A DNA stretch of 64,000 nucleotides from Neisseria perflava. Lineage in GTDB: Bacteria > Pseudomonadota > Gammaproteobacteria > Burkholderiales > Neisseriaceae. The position numbers and the translations under genes are program-made. The number at the start of each line of letters is the position of its first letter. Position 1 is the stretch's first letter. The stretch covers positions 310,001 through 374,000 of the forward strand of contig NZ_CP136962.1 in the NCBI RefSeq assembly GCF_002863305.2. The letters are read 5' to 3'. The notes beneath the pieces are model-generated. The model ran no database searches. It had not been told where the DNA came from and saw only the letters and a program-made list of their open reading frames with translations. Positions 38,389 to 48,843 of this stretch are shown here, in pieces.

Positions 38389-40773
38389 TTATTTGTTCAA
38401 TTCGTTAGCCAAATACAGCCAAGTTTCAATCACGGTATCAGGGTTGAGCGATACGCTTTCGATACCTTCTTGAACCAGCCATTTGGCAAAGTCCGGATGG
38501 TCTGACGGGCCTTGACCGCAAATACCGACGTATTTGTTTTGTTTGCGGCAGGCAGAGATTGCCAAGTGCAACATCACTTTAACGGCAGGATTGCGCTCGT
38601 CGAAGGAATCAGATACCAAACCGCTGTCACGGTCGAGGCCGAGGGTCAGCTGGGTCATGTCGTTAGAGCCGATGGAGAAACCGTCGAAGTATTGCAGGAA
38701 TTGTTCTGCCAATACAGCGTTGCTTGGCAACTCGCACATCATGATCAGGCGCAGGCCGTTTTTGCCGCGTTCCAAACCGTTTTCTTTCAGGGCTTTGACA
38801 ACAGCTTCGGCTTCACCCAAAGTGCGGACGAATGGAATCATGATTTCGACGTTGGTCAAACCCATTTCGTCACGGACGCGTTTCAAGGCTTTGCACTCGA
38901 GTGCGAAGCAGTCTTTGAAGCTGTCAGCAACATAACGCGCTGCACCACGGAAGCCCAACATTGGGTTTTCTTCGTGCGGTTCGTAGATGCTGCCACCTAC
39001 CAAGTTAGCGTACTCGTTGGATTTGAAGTCAGACATACGGACGATGGTTTTGCGTGGATAAACCGAAGCAGCCAAAGTTGCCACACCTTCTGCGATTTTA
39101 TCGACATAGAAGTCGACAGGAGAAGCGTAGCCAGCGATGCGGCGGGTAATTTCCGCTTTCAATTCGTCGTCTTGTTTGTCAAATTCCAACAAGGCTTTAG
39201 GATGGATACCGATTTGACGGTTGATGATGAATTCCATACGTGCCAAGCCGATGCCTTCGCTAGGCAGGTTGGCGAAGCTGAATGCCAATTCAGGGTTACC
39301 AACGTTCATCATCACTTTGACAGGGGCTTTAGGCATGTTGTCCAAAGCAACATCGGTAATTTGTACGTCCAGCAGGCCGGAGTAGATGAAGCCGGTATCG
39401 CCTTCGGCACAAGATACAGTAACTTCTTGGCCTTCAGACAGCAGATCGGTAGCGTCGCCACAACCTACAACAGCCGGAATACCCAATTCACGCGCGATAA
39501 TCGCTGCGTGGCAGGTACGGCCGCCGCGGTTGGTCACGATGGCGGAAGCACGTTTCATCACCGGTTCCCAATCCGGGTCGGTCATGTCGGTAACGAGTAC
39601 GTCGCCTGCTTCAACGGAATCCATCTCGGAAGCATCTTTCACCAGGCGTACTTTGCCTTGGCCAACTTTTTGACCGATGGCACGGCCTTCGCACAAGACA
39701 ACTTTTTCGCCGTTGATGGAGAAGCGGCGCAGGTTGCGGCTGCTGTCTTCTTGGGATTTCACGGTCTCAGGACGGGCTTGCAGGATGTAGAGTTTGCCGT
39801 CCAAACCGTCGCGGCCCCATTCGATGTCCATTGGGCGGCCGTAGTGTTTTTCGATGGTCAGCGCGTAATGAGCCAACTCGGTAACTTCGGCGTCGGTAAT
39901 GGAGAAGCGTTGACGGTCTTCTTCAGGTACATCGACGTTGGTTACAGATTTACCGGCTTCGGCTTTGTCGGTAAAGATCATTTTGATTTGTTTTGAACCC
40001 ATGGTTTTGCGCAGGATAGCCGGTTTGCCTGCTTTCAAAGTAGGTTTGAATACATAGAATTCGTCAGGGTTTACCGCGCCTTGTACGACGTTTTCGCCCA
40101 GGCCGTAAGAAGAGGTAACGAAAACGACTTGGTCGTAACCGGATTCGGTATCGATGGTGAACATCACACCGGAGGCACCGCTGTCAGAGCGCACCATGCG
40201 TTGTACGCCGGCAGAAAGGGCAACGATGTCGTGTTCGAAGCCTTTGTGGACACGGTAAGAAATGGCACGGTCGTTGTACAGGGAAGCGAATACATGGTGC
40301 ATGGCTTCTTTAACGTTTTCCAAGCCGTTGATGTTCAAGAAGGTTTCTTGCTGACCGGCAAAAGAAGCATCCGGCAAGTCTTCTGCTGTTGCGGAAGAAC
40401 GTACGGCAACGGAAATGTCCGCACCGCCGGCATCGGCAACCATTTTGTTCCAAGCTGTTTCGATTTCAGCATCCAGCTGGTCAGGGAACGGAGTATTCAA
40501 AATCCATTGACGGATTTCTTTACCCACGCGCGCCAACTCGGCAACGTCTTCAACATCCAGTTGTTTCAGGGCTTCGGAAATACGCTCGCTCAGACCATTG
40601 TGAGCCAGGAAAGCACGATAAGCTTCGGCTGTGGTTGCAAAACCGCCGGGAACGCGCACGCCTTTTTCAGTCAGTTGGCTGATCATTTCGCCCAAAGAGG
40701 CATTTTTACCGCCCACTCGCTCAACGTCAGTCATACGCAGGTTTTCAAACCAAATAACGTAGTTTTCGGCCAT
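38389..40773 (-). CDS. ppsA: Phosphoenolpyruvate synthase
   Basis: Converts pyruvate and ATP to PEP, AMP and phosphate for gluconeogenesis. 794 residues from ATG 40773 ([14 protein letters not shown]). ATP-grasp N-terminal domain with [20 protein letters not shown], phosphohistidine motif [14 protein letters not shown] (about 415-428), and C-terminal TIM barrel with the catalytic Cys in [10 protein letters not shown]. The longer frame to 40881 is not conserved. Divergent from its regulator ppsR. Confidence 0.96.
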   Translation of the reverse strand: MAENYVIWFENLRMTDVERVGGKNASLGEMISQLTEKGVRVPGGFATTAEAYRAFLAHNGLSERISEALKQLDVEDVAELARVGKEIRQWILNTPFPDQLDAEIETAWNKMVADAGGADISVAVRSSATAEDLPDASFAGQQETFLNINGLENVKEAMHHVFASLYNDRAISYRVHKGFEHDIVALSAGVQRMVRSDSGASGVMFTIDTESGYDQVVFVTSSYGLGENVVQGAVNPDEFYVFKPTLKAGKPAILRKTMGSKQIKMIFTDKAEAGKSVTNVDVPEEDRQRFSITDAEVTELAHYALTIEKHYGRPMDIEWGRDGLDGKLYILQARPETVKSQEDSSRNLRRFSINGEKVVLCEGRAIGQKVGQGKVRLVKDASEMDSVEAGDVLVTDMTDPDWEPVMKRASAIVTNRGGRTCHAAIIARELGIPAVVGCGDATDLLSEGQEVTVSCAEGDTGFIYSGLLDVQITDVALDNMPKAPVKVMMNVGNPELAFSFANLPSEGIGLARMEFIINRQIGIHPKALLEFDKQDDELKAEITRRIAGYASPVDFYVDKIAEGVATLAASVYPRKTIVRMSDFKSNEYANLVGGSIYEPHEENPMLGFRGAARYVADSFKDCFALECKALKRVRDEMGLTNVEIMIPFVRTLGEAEAVVKALKENGLERGKNGLRLIMMCELPSNAVLAEQFLQYFDGFSIGSNDMTQLTLGLDRDSGLVSDSFDERNPAVKVMLHLAISACRKQNKYVGICGQGPSDHPDFAKWLVQEGIESVSLNPDTVIETWLYLANELNK

Positions 40774-41190
40774 TTGTGTGTCCAATCCAATCCAAAAAAT
40801 GTTAAAAAAGAAACAAATCCGCCTGCTTATTGTAGCCATTCGTTTGATGGCTGTCATGTGTTTTATCTTTTTAAAAATCACAAATTCGTCTGTGATATTG
40901 TGCTTTTCAGGCGTGTAGCCTTCTGAAATGTGAATATCAGATTCTTGTTTTTACGTGTTATCTTCTTGTTAAATATGGAAAACAAAATAAGTTAATAAAT
41001 TTAATAAACAAGATTTATTTTGTAATATTAGAATAAAATTCTACAAAATGGAAAAAAATAAAATTTTATGCCAATTTAAAAATTGTTCAAATTTGTTGTA
41101 ATCCTGTGTAATCTGTCGGGAATCGCTTTATTGCAAAGGCTGTAACTGCTATGATTGCCGTCTGAAACGTTACCCTCAAGAGGATTCATT
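40774..41190. promoter_or_regulatory. Divergent ppsA / ppsR control region
   Basis: About 415 bp, strongly AT-rich from 40970 to 41110, with a short inverted repeat AGAATAAAATTCT at 41031-41043. It ends in one DUS (GCCGTCTGAA, 41158-41167) in the ppsR leader. Both promoters must be here; no box was assigned with confidence. Confidence 0.45.
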
Positions 41191-42012
41191 ATGACTGATC
41201 CACGCCAAGTCTTCTATATTTCCGACCGAACCGGCCTGACCGCTGAAAATATCGGTGAAGCCTTGCTGAACCAATTTGGCAATGTTGAGTTCAAACGCCA
41301 TACCTATCCGTTTATCGATACGCCTGAAAAAGCGCGTGCTGTTGTAGACAAAGTCAACCAGTCAGCTGAAAAATTCGGTGTGCGCCCGATTGCTTTTGTC
41401 AGTGTGGTCAATGACGAAATCCGTGAAATCATCAAGAAAGCCAATGCGTTCCATATTAATTTCTTTGAAACCTTTCTCGGTCTTTTGGAAAAGGAACTCA
41501 ATACGGAGGCAGTTGCTGCCCGGCAGGGGCACCACAGTATCGGCAATACTCAACGCTATGATGCGCGTATGGAGGCGGTCAATTTTTCACTGAATCATGA
41601 TGACGGCGTCAGCGATAAAAACCTGCAGGAAGCGGATGTGATTTTGATGGGCGTGTCCCGTTCGGGTAAAACGCCGACCTGTCTCTATCTGGCCCTGCAA
41701 TACGGTATCCGCGCCGCAAACTATCCATTGATTCCCGATGATTTGGAATCGACCGATTTGCCGCGTATGGTCAAACCTTATAAAGACAAGCTGTTCGGTT
41801 TGACCATTCAGCCTGAGCGTCTGCAGGCTATCCGTCAGGAACGCCGTCCTAATTCGACCTATGCCAAAATCGATACTTGCCGCAGCGAGATTGCTGATGC
41901 GCAAAATATGTTCAAACGCCACGGTGTACCGTTTACCAATACAACCGATAAATCAGTGGAAGAACTTGCCGTTCATATCTTGCAGGCTTGCAAGTTGAAA
42001 CGCCGTTTCTAA
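41191..42012 (+). CDS. ppsR: PEP synthase regulatory protein (bifunctional kinase/pyrophosphorylase)
   Basis: ADP-dependent kinase and phosphate-dependent pyrophosphorylase that inactivates and reactivates PpsA (DUF299). 273 residues from ATG 41191 (MTDPRQVFYISDRTG). P-loop GVSRSGKTPTC near 153-163. Divergent neighbour of its target gene. Confidence 0.95.
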   Translation: MTDPRQVFYISDRTGLTAENIGEALLNQFGNVEFKRHTYPFIDTPEKARAVVDKVNQSAEKFGVRPIAFVSVVNDEIREIIKKANAFHINFFETFLGLLEKELNTEAVAARQGHHSIGNTQRYDARMEAVNFSLNHDDGVSDKNLQEADVILMGVSRSGKTPTCLYLALQYGIRAANYPLIPDDLESTDLPRMVKPYKDKLFGLTIQPERLQAIRQERRPNSTYAKIDTCRSEIADAQNMFKRHGVPFTNTTDKSVEELAVHILQACKLKRRF

Positions 42013-42025
42013 ATGAAATGATAAA

Positions 42026-42058
42026 AGGCCGTCTGAAATTTCAGACGGCCTTTTTTTA
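42026..42058. terminator. DUS-pair terminator, ppsR / dcd
   Basis: Tight inverted AG-DUS pair followed by seven T, between convergent genes. Confidence 0.85.
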
Positions 42059-42067
42059 TTTTGTGTA

Positions 42068-42634
42068 TTAAGTCTTAGGCAGGGTAACACCGGTTTGTCC
42101 CATGTATTTGCCGTTGCGGTCTTTGTATGAAGTTTCGCAGACTTCATCGCTTTCAAAGAACAAGACTTGAGCCACGCCTTCGCCGGCATAGATTTTGGCA
42201 GGCAGGGGGGTGGTGTTGGAAAACTCAAGCGTAACGTAGCCTTCCCACTCTGGCTCAAACGGGGTAACGTTGACGATGATGCCGCAGCGTGCGTAAGTGG
42301 ATTTACCTAAGCAGACAGTCAGGACGTTGCGCGGGATGCGGAAATATTCGACTGTGCGCGCCAGTGCAAAGGAGTTGGGTGGAATGATACAGCAGTCGTC
42401 TTCGACTGTAACGAAGTTTTTCGGATCGAAGTTTTTCGGGTCGACGATGGTGCTGTTGATGTTGGTGAAGATTTTAAATTCATTAGCACAACGGATATCG
42501 TAGCCGTAGCTGGATGTGCCGTAGGAAATGATGCGTTGGCCGTTGGCCTCTTTGATTTGGTTGGGCTCGAACGGCTCAATCATGCCGTGTTCTTCGGCCA
42601 TGCGGCGTATCCATTTGTCGGATTTAATGCTCAT
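42068..42634 (-). CDS. dcd: dCTP deaminase
   Basis: Makes dUTP from dCTP. 188 residues from ATG 42634 ([15 protein letters not shown]). Family motifs SSYGYDIR (about 49-56), [11 protein letters not shown] (about 110-120) and the catalytic Glu in [20 protein letters not shown]. An upstream extension to 42709 is not conserved. Confidence 0.95.
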   Translation of the reverse strand: MSIKSDKWIRRMAEEHGMIEPFEPNQIKEANGQRIISYGTSSYGYDIRCANEFKIFTNINSTIVDPKNFDPKNFVTVEDDCCIIPPNSFALARTVEYFRIPRNVLTVCLGKSTYARCGIIVNVTPFEPEWEGYVTLEFSNTTPLPAKIYAGEGVAQVLFFESDEVCETSYKDRNGKYMGQTGVTLPKT

Positions 42635-42759
42635 GGTGGTTGTCCTGGGGTAAGGGTTGTTTGGAAATTTTTTGAAATCAACACAACAGCCTTTAGACAG
42701 GCTTGTCAATTGATGTTTCAGACGGCCTAAAAGCCGGATAAGGTCGTCTGAAAGGCTGT

Positions 42760-43191
42760 TTATTTGGTTTTGGACGCAGATTTCTTAGCCAGTTTGACTT
42801 CTTTAATCATACCGTCTTCGCATTTCATGATGAAGACGGGTGTGCCGTTTTGGGAGGCGGTAAAGTTTCCGTGCGCCCTGCCTTTTTTGAACACGCCCTC
42901 CAGCGTCATATTGCGTAATTTGGCGCTGTTGGAGGAGAAAGGTTCGATAAAGGTTTCGCTGTTGCTGGAAACGGTATATACGCCTTTGCCGTCAAATTTG
43001 CCGTCTTTAAAGGCTCCGACATAGCTGCGGCCGTCTTGGCATTTCCATGTGCCTTTGCCGGATGGTTTGCCGTCTTTGCCGACATCGCCATCGTAAACGC
43101 AACCTTTTTCCTGATAAGGATTGATGGTTTCGGCAATGGCAGGCGTACCCAGCATGAAGGCGACGGGAAGTAGGGCGAGGTATTTCATCAT
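42760..43191 (-). CDS. Secreted MORN-repeat-like protein
   Basis: 143 residues, unknown role. Signal peptide [20 protein letters not shown], then [29 protein letters not shown] (about 45-73) with MORN-like YxGxFKDGKxxGxG spacing. Cysteines in KGCVYDG, KCQDG and KCEDG could form disulfides. The C-terminus is basic (KKSASKTK). Probably periplasmic. Confidence 0.7.
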   Translation of the reverse strand: MMKYLALLPVAFMLGTPAIAETINPYQEKGCVYDGDVGKDGKPSGKGTWKCQDGRSYVGAFKDGKFDGKGVYTVSSNSETFIEPFSSNSAKLRNMTLEGVFKKGRAHGNFTASQNGTPVFIMKCEDGMIKEVKLAKKSASKTK

Positions 43192-43215
43192 TATTGTTCC
43201 TTTTTGCAGGCAGTT

Positions 43216-44001
43216 TCAGACGGCCTGATATTGGGATTCAAAAGTCAGCAAGGTTTCAGCAATACGGCGTGACAATATGGCTAAAGCGTGTTCGCGCATG
43301 GATGCAGGGATACCATGGTAGGCTTCGGCAATACTGCCGGTAATGGCTGCCAAGGTATCGCTGTCTCCGCCCAGGGAAACCGCCAGTCGGATGGCGTGTT
43401 CAAAATCATCGCTTTCAAGAAAGGCAGTAATCGCTTGAGGTACGGTTTCCTGGCAGCTTTCGTTGAAATGATAATGCGGGCGGATTTGGTCGCAACTTTG
43501 GCTCAAGTCGTAGCCGAATTGCCGTGTAATGTTTTCTTTGATTTGCGCTTTGCCTATACCGGTACGCGCCCAAAATATGGCAGCAGCTACAGCTTGTGCA
43601 CCTTTAATGCCTTCCGGGTGGTTATGCGTTACGATGGCGGATTGTTCGGAAAAATGCAGGGTTTCTTCCAATGTTGCAAATGCCCAACCAACGGCAGAAA
43701 CACGCATGGCCGAGCCGTTGCCCCAGCTATTATAAGGTTCTGGATCTTTCCATTCTATCCATTGTGAGAAGCGGCCGCCATATGCGCCTTTTGGACAGGG
43801 ATATGCCCTACACCAGCCTTGTAAAATAGAGGCTAAATTATCGTTGCAGCCTTGTAAAACCCAATCGGCAATGGCAGCAGTGCAAATCGTGTCATCTGTA
43901 AAGTTGCTGTCGGGGCTGAAAATGTCAAAATCGGTATGACGGTAGTTGTCAAACTCGAATCGTGATCCGGCAATATCGCCGATGACTGCGCCCAACATCA
44001 T
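43216..44001 (-). CDS. ADP-ribosylglycohydrolase family protein
   Basis: 261 residues. DraG/ARH fold with metal-binding motifs: GAVIGDIAGSRFE (N-terminus), FTDDTICTAAIADW (about 36-49) and GGDSDTLAAITGSIAEAYHG (about 208-227). Likely removes ADP-ribose from a protein, nucleic acid or small-molecule target; the substrate is unknown. Confidence 0.88.
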   Translation of the reverse strand: MMLGAVIGDIAGSRFEFDNYRHTDFDIFSPDSNFTDDTICTAAIADWVLQGCNDNLASILQGWCRAYPCPKGAYGGRFSQWIEWKDPEPYNSWGNGSAMRVSAVGWAFATLEETLHFSEQSAIVTHNHPEGIKGAQAVAAAIFWARTGIGKAQIKENITRQFGYDLSQSCDQIRPHYHFNESCQETVPQAITAFLESDDFEHAIRLAVSLGGDSDTLAAITGSIAEAYHGIPASMREHALAILSRRIAETLLTFESQYQAV

Positions 44002-44030
44002 GACATCCTTTCTGATACTTCTATTTATAT

Positions 44031-44072
44031 TTCAGACGGCCTTTGATATTCCCAATCGAAAGGCCGTCTGAA
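44031..44072. terminator. DUS pair between rdgC and ADP-ribosylglycohydrolase
   Basis: Two DUS in inverted orientation separated by about 18 bp, downstream of rdgC (-). Confidence 0.65.
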
Positions 44073-44075
44073 AAA

Positions 44076-44975
44076 TTACTCTTGCCAGCCGCCCAAATAA
44101 GAAACCAGTTCTTCTAACATGGTGCTGATGGCTTCAGTCATCAGGATTTGCGAGGCAAAGGCGAGGCTGGCAGCATCGTCGCCGTTGCTTTCGGCTTCTT
44201 CTTGCAACACGTCCAGATACTGGATGCGTTTGAGCGTAAAGTCTTGGGTGAGGATGAACGCGATTTGTTCGCGCCATACCAAGCCAAGTTGGGTAACGGT
44301 TTTGCCATTTTTGACGTGTTGTACCACTTCATCGGCGGTCAGGTCTTGTTTGGAAACTTTGACGACCGGGACAACATCGCCTACGCCTTTGAGTTCGCAG
44401 TCGCTGTCTAATTCAAAACCGCCTTCGCAATGGCCTTGCAGCAGCCAGCTGGTCATCAGGGAGGAGGGCGATTGTTTGGTGTTGGGCAGGGCTGCTTCCA
44501 AACCGCCCAAGGCTTCGCGCAGTTTGGTCAGGATATTTTCCGCTTTGGCAGATGCGGCATTGTTGACCAAAAGATAACCATGGCGCACGTCGAAAATCGC
44601 CTGTGTGCGGCTGCTGCGCGTAAAGGCACGGGGCAGCAGGTCGTCAGTAATCTGTTCTTTCAGCTCTTGTTTTTCCTTACGGCCGACATTGCGCGCTTCG
44701 TTGTTTTGGATTTCCAAAACCTTTTCATCCAAAATATCGCGGATAACGCCGGCAGGCAGGACTTTTTCTTCTTTTTTCAGAGCAACGCGCCAAGTGTAAT
44801 CGGCAGGGAAAACCAGCTCGGGCGAAAAGGAAACCGGAGTGGCAAAGCCTTCGCTAAACCAGTCCAAACCCTGACAATGGGCAAATTCGGATTGCGCCAA
44901 TTTGTCGGCAAGGACTTCCAATTCGGGCAAATTGTCTTTGTTGAGCGGATAAAAACTGATTTGCTTAAACCACAT
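44076..44975 (-). CDS. rdgC: Recombination-associated protein RdgC
   Basis: Ring-forming DNA-binding protein that modulates RecA; in Neisseria it is linked to pilin antigenic variation. 299 residues, normal length. N-terminal MWFKQISFYPLN and the FTRSSRTQAIFDVRHGYLLVNNAASAKAE region are family-typical. Confidence 0.95.
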   Translation of the reverse strand: MWFKQISFYPLNKDNLPELEVLADKLAQSEFAHCQGLDWFSEGFATPVSFSPELVFPADYTWRVALKKEEKVLPAGVIRDILDEKVLEIQNNEARNVGRKEKQELKEQITDDLLPRAFTRSSRTQAIFDVRHGYLLVNNAASAKAENILTKLREALGGLEAALPNTKQSPSSLMTSWLLQGHCEGGFELDSDCELKGVGDVVPVVKVSKQDLTADEVVQHVKNGKTVTQLGLVWREQIAFILTQDFTLKRIQYLDVLQEEAESNGDDAASLAFASQILMTEAISTMLEELVSYLGGWQE

Positions 44976-45064
44976 GGCGAGTTTTCCTTTTTATTAAAAC
45001 CAGCATTATACAGGGAAAATAACATACGGAAATCGGCAGCATCTTTAAAAATGCAGTAAAGGCG

Positions 45065-45093
45065 TTGACAGAAGAAAAGGCTTTCTGTATAGT
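45065..45093 (+). promoter_or_regulatory. Promoter of tRNA-Glu
   Basis: Perfect -35 TTGACA (45065-45070), 17-bp spacer and -10 TATAGT (45088-45093), with a GC-rich discriminator GTTCGCGC immediately after, as expected for a stable RNA promoter. Confidence 0.85.
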
Positions 45094-45108
45094 TCGCGCT
45101 TCGGTTAC

Positions 45109-45184
45109 GCGCCCATCGTCTAGAGGCCTAGGACACTGCCCTTTCACGGCGGCAACCGGGGTTCGAATCCCCGTGGGCGTGCCA
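45109..45184 (+). tRNA. tRNA-Glu (anticodon TTC)
   Basis: 76 nt including encoded CCA. Acceptor GCGCCCA pairs with TGGGCGT (first pair G-U). Anticodon stem-loop CTGCCCTTTCACGGCGG carries TTC. T-arm CCGGGGTTCGAATCCCCG. Single copy here, with its own promoter and terminator. The CRISPR island starts downstream. Confidence 0.97.
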
Positions 45185-45191
45185 AAATTCT

Positions 45192-45231
45192 AAAAATCCC
45201 TTACTGTGTACTATGTACAGTAAGGGATTTT
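45192..45231 (+). terminator. Terminator of tRNA-Glu
   Basis: Perfect stem AAAATCCCTTACTGT / ACAGTAAGGGATTTT with an 8-nt loop and T residues. Confidence 0.9.
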
Positions 45232-45234
45232 TAT

Positions 45235-45713
45235 TTTGTCTGTTGAATCAAGAGATTTATCTATTTCTAGTCATTTATTTCAATAAAATATATCTAAATA
45301 ATCTATTTCTATCAAGTTGATTTATTTGATTGCCATTTGCTATTTAATTCTAAAATTTTATGATTTAACCATATTGAGTGATTAAAAAGTTTCTTTGTAA
45401 TTAAACTATTCAGCTGCATACTCAAGTAAAGTCTTAGCAAGAGTAGATAAAATCAAGTGTCAGTAGTTCACCGGTTTCTTGGTGGCTTTACTATTATTTC
45501 TTTTTTATCAAAGATCACTTCGGTTTTTAAAATAAGTATTGGGTAGTTCGAGAATTTTTTTGTCTAAAGAAAATAGGCAATCTATTCAATTATTAGATAA
45601 AAGTTTTTAGTATTTGGATAGGTAATTTATATTTACAAATTTGTGCATGATGCAAAGTTTAATTATTTCTGATATAAAAGTAACTTGCTGATTGAATAAC
45701 AAAGGATAAGAAA
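45235..45713. other. AT-rich left edge of the CRISPR-Cas island
   Basis: About 480 bp with no gene and no DUS, clearly more AT-rich than the flanking core genes. It should contain the cmr promoter; GATATAAAAG at about 45670-45679 is a possible -10. A short hairpin CACCGGTTTCTTGGTG lies near 45470-45486. Confidence 0.45.
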
Positions 45714-46967
45714 ATGGCTTTGCTAATCCCCGATTTCGCACCAACGGAAAAATTGCCTGAAAGCAAGGAAAAATGGCAGGAAATTCACTGTGAGCTTATT
45801 ACGCCTATTTATGGCGGTGGTATTCAGGCTACTGTGCCTGATGTTTTGATGCCCATTCGTGCCACAGCGATTCGTGGTCAGTTACGCTTTTGGTGGAGGT
45901 TATTGGCACGGCAAAAATGGAATTTGAAAGAAAAAAATTTGCGTGAGGCGGAGTTTCGTTTGTGGGGAGGTATCGGTGAAGAAGCTGCTGCGAGTTTGGT
46001 GTTTTTGCGTGTGCTTGATGTATTAAATGTTAAACAGATTTCTTATTTTAAAGGCAGCTTGGATTCGTCTCTACCTTCAGATAAAAAAGTACGTTCGAAG
46101 AGTAAGAGTGATGATTTAAAACCTTATGCTTATGTTTTGTTTCCAATGGATAGTGAGGAAAAACGTGAAAAAACGTTATTGATTAAAGAGGGTTTGACTT
46201 GGACCTTGCAATGGCGTTTGAGCGAAAAGGCAAACGAAATAGATAGGCAACAGGTTTTGGAAACCTTACGCTGGTGGGTAAATTTTGGAGGGATTGGTGC
46301 ACGTACCCGACGCGGATGCGGTGCATTTATGGTTAAGGACAGTTCTAATCCTGTTTTCAAGCAGCCTTTGAGTATTGATGAGGTAATGCAGGCGGGTTGC
46401 AAGCTGGTATTACGCTCAAGTACTAATCATGCTTTAGTAGCTTGGAAAGACGCAGTTCAACGATTGCGTGATTTTCGGCAAGGTGTAGGTGTTGGGCGGA
46501 ATCATCCTTCATCTGATACGACGAAACCTGCCGGTCGCAGCCGTTGGGCGGAACCTGATGAAATCCGTCGTATAACGCGAACACATTCTGACCGGCACAG
46601 GCCGGAACATCCTGCCGGAGATTTATTTGCGCGTGGCGTATTCGGTATGCCGATTATTTTTCATTTTGTTGGCAGTGATGAGCCAGCAGATACAACGTTA
46701 CAGCCTAAATATAAGGAACGTATGGCCAGCCCTTTAATTATTCGCCCTGTTGGGGATGGCAAGGGAGGTTTTCAGGCTGCCGCATTGAGTCTCCCTTTGG
46801 ATAAGGTTTTAAATGTTTCTGTTGAGTTATTAGAAAAAAAACAAAAAAAGGGAAGTGGACATTCAGTAACATTGTGGTCAGAAAGTAAGGCGCGGCAGAT
46901 TAGGCCGTTAAGTGAAAATGGTGGTGGTAATCCAATTGATGCGTTTTTGAATTATTTTGCGAAATAA
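45714..46967 (+). CDS. cmr1: Type III-B RAMP protein Cmr1
   Basis: Caps the 3' end of the Cmr effector complex and contacts the target RNA. 417 residues. N-terminal RAMP with the family signature RATAIRGQLRFWWR at about 49-62, and a second RAMP-like part with FGGIGARTRRGCGAF (about 185-199), a glycine-rich loop. First gene of a six-gene operon, 19 bp before cmr2. Confidence 0.93.
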   Translation: MALLIPDFAPTEKLPESKEKWQEIHCELITPIYGGGIQATVPDVLMPIRATAIRGQLRFWWRLLARQKWNLKEKNLREAEFRLWGGIGEEAAASLVFLRVLDVLNVKQISYFKGSLDSSLPSDKKVRSKSKSDDLKPYAYVLFPMDSEEKREKTLLIKEGLTWTLQWRLSEKANEIDRQQVLETLRWWVNFGGIGARTRRGCGAFMVKDSSNPVFKQPLSIDEVMQAGCKLVLRSSTNHALVAWKDAVQRLRDFRQGVGVGRNHPSSDTTKPAGRSRWAEPDEIRRITRTHSDRHRPEHPAGDLFARGVFGMPIIFHFVGSDEPADTTLQPKYKERMASPLIIRPVGDGKGGFQAAALSLPLDKVLNVSVELLEKKQKKGSGHSVTLWSESKARQIRPLSENGGGNPIDAFLNYFAK

Positions 46968-46986
46968 AAAAAAGAGGAAAACTGAA

Positions 46987-48843
46987 ATGACTCAATATGT
47001 TTTAACCCTATCCATCGGTCCTGTGCAGGGATTCATTGCTTCGGCTCGACGGAGTCGGGATTTATGGAGCGGTTCTTGGTTGCTGTCAGAAATAGCAAAG
47101 GCAACTGCAAAGAGTTTGTTTGAAGCCGGAGCGCAGATGGTGTTTCCGTTTGTGGACGAGGCGACCAAAGACCGTTTAGAACCTTGTGACAGGATGGATG
47201 ATAATTTTTCAGTCGGCAACAAAATTCAAGTGCAAGTTGATGCAGTTGATGATGCCGCAGTACGCGGTTTGGTTGTACAGGCAAAAGCAGCGGCGCAGTC
47301 ACGGTTTGAAACCATCGCGCGTCAGGCGCGACAAGATTTGAACGCAGCTTTACGCGATGAAATTTGGCAGATGCAAATTAAGGATTATTTGGAAATCCAG
47401 GCTGCATGGGCAAAGATAACCGAAAAAGGTTATTCGGATGCAAGCCAACATACAGCATCAGCTTTGGCAGCGAGAAAAGCAACACGCGATTTTACGCCTG
47501 TGCATGCGGCTGATGCTTGGGATAAGCGGTTTATGTTGCCTAAATCCTCACTGGATGGCGCACGTGAAACCGTATTGCTGGAAAAAGTAAACGGCGATGC
47601 CGACTTGTCTGATGTGGCAAGACGCAAGCTTGGCTTGAGCCTATCCGAGCAGTTGGATTGTGTAGGGATTATGAAGCGTTTGGGAGGAAATAGCGAGCAG
47701 TTTACGCCTGTTACACGCGTGGCAGCAGATGCTTGGCTGCAAGATTTGCCTGAAAATGAGTTAAGCCAACTTCGTGATACATATGAGCCGTTGATTGCGC
47801 TGAATTTAGCAACACGCGTAAAAGGCAATCAAGGTGTTTATGCAGATTTTCCGTTTGACGCACAACTGCTGTACCGAAACCGTTTGGATGCGATTTTGTC
47901 GGACAATAAAAACAGCGCGGATGCATCGAAAAAATTATCAGATTTGAAAAATGTCCTAAAACCGATTTGGCACAAATATGGTGAACCATGCAGCTACTGG
48001 GCGATGTTGCTGGCAGACGGCGACCGCATGGGCGAGTTGCTGGATAGGGCAAAGACAATTGAAGAACATCAAATGATTACCGAGGCGTTGTCTTCATTTG
48101 CTGAAAGTGTACCTGCAAAAATGCGTGACTTTCAGGCGCAATGCGTATATGCAGGCGGCGACGATGTATTGGGCTTTGTTGCGCTGGATAAGGCGGTTGA
48201 TTGCGCGGATGCATTACGGCAAGCATTTTCAGACAGCCTGAAAAAAGTGTCAGATGTTTTGAAAGCAGAAAAAACGCCAACCTTGTCCGTTGGACTGGCC
48301 ATTTGTCACATCAGTACCCCCCTTGGCAATGTACGCCGTTTGGCAAAACACGCAGAAAAAGTGGCAAAAGGCGACAATTATCCTGCCAATCGGCAGCGTA
48401 ATGCGCTGGGCATTACCCTGTCCGTGCGTTCAGGTTCGGACAGCGATTGGCGTGTGCAATGGAGTGATGAAGCAGGTTTGGCAACATTTAAAAAATGGCA
48501 AAACCGGTATCAGAAGAAAGAAATCAGCAGCCGTATTGCCTACGACAGTCGCGATATCTTTATGCGTACGGATTTTCCGAAATCCGCTGATTTAACCTCC
48601 GAACTGCACCAAAATATCCGCCAAGCCGAGTTTACCCGAATGCTGGATAGGGCGCGGAATATGTCGGGTGGTGAATTGAAAGACGATGTAAAGAAAGAGT
48701 TGAAAGCCCGACTGGATGAGTTGCAACGACAACTTGGCAGCGAACACGCCGGCGCACTCAATATCTTCGCCACCGAGTTAATTATTGCCCGCTGGCTTGC
48801 AGCTAAAACACAAAACGATTTAGGACAGGAGGCGCAATCATGA
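46987..48843 (+). CDS. cmr2: Cas10/Cmr2 without HD domain, GGDD cyclase intact
   Basis: Large subunit of the III-B complex, predicted to make cyclic oligoadenylates on target binding. 618 residues from ATG 46987 (AGAGGA upstream), much shorter than typical Cmr2. It begins directly with the first palm domain, TLSIGPVQGFIASARRSRDLWSGSWLLSE (about 6-34). An N-terminal HD nuclease domain is therefore absent. The second palm carries YAGGDDVLGF with GGDD at 390-393, preceded by LLADGDRMGELLD. It overlaps cmr3 by 4 bp (ATGA). Confidence 0.94.
   Translation: MTQYVLTLSIGPVQGFIASARRSRDLWSGSWLLSEIAKATAKSLFEAGAQMVFPFVDEATKDRLEPCDRMDDNFSVGNKIQVQVDAVDDAAVRGLVVQAKAAAQSRFETIARQARQDLNAALRDEIWQMQIKDYLEIQAAWAKITEKGYSDASQHTASALAARKATRDFTPVHAADAWDKRFMLPKSSLDGARETVLLEKVNGDADLSDVARRKLGLSLSEQLDCVGIMKRLGGNSEQFTPVTRVAADAWLQDLPENELSQLRDTYEPLIALNLATRVKGNQGVYADFPFDAQLLYRNRLDAILSDNKNSADASKKLSDLKNVLKPIWHKYGEPCSYWAMLLADGDRMGELLDRAKTIEEHQMITEALSSFAESVPAKMRDFQAQCVYAGGDDVLGFVALDKAVDCADALRQAFSDSLKKVSDVLKAEKTPTLSVGLAICHISTPLGNVRRLAKHAEKVAKGDNYPANRQRNALGITLSVRSGSDSDWRVQWSDEAGLATFKKWQNRYQKKEISSRIAYDSRDIFMRTDFPKSADLTSELHQNIRQAEFTRMLDRARNMSGGELKDDVKKELKARLDELQRQLGSEHAGALNIFATELIIARWLAAKTQNDLGQEAQS

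Noticed and set aside
45470..45486. Short hairpin CACCGGTTTCTTGGTG before cmr1, considered as regulatory
   Set aside because: The stem is only four perfect pairs and no transcription signal is attached; likely chance.
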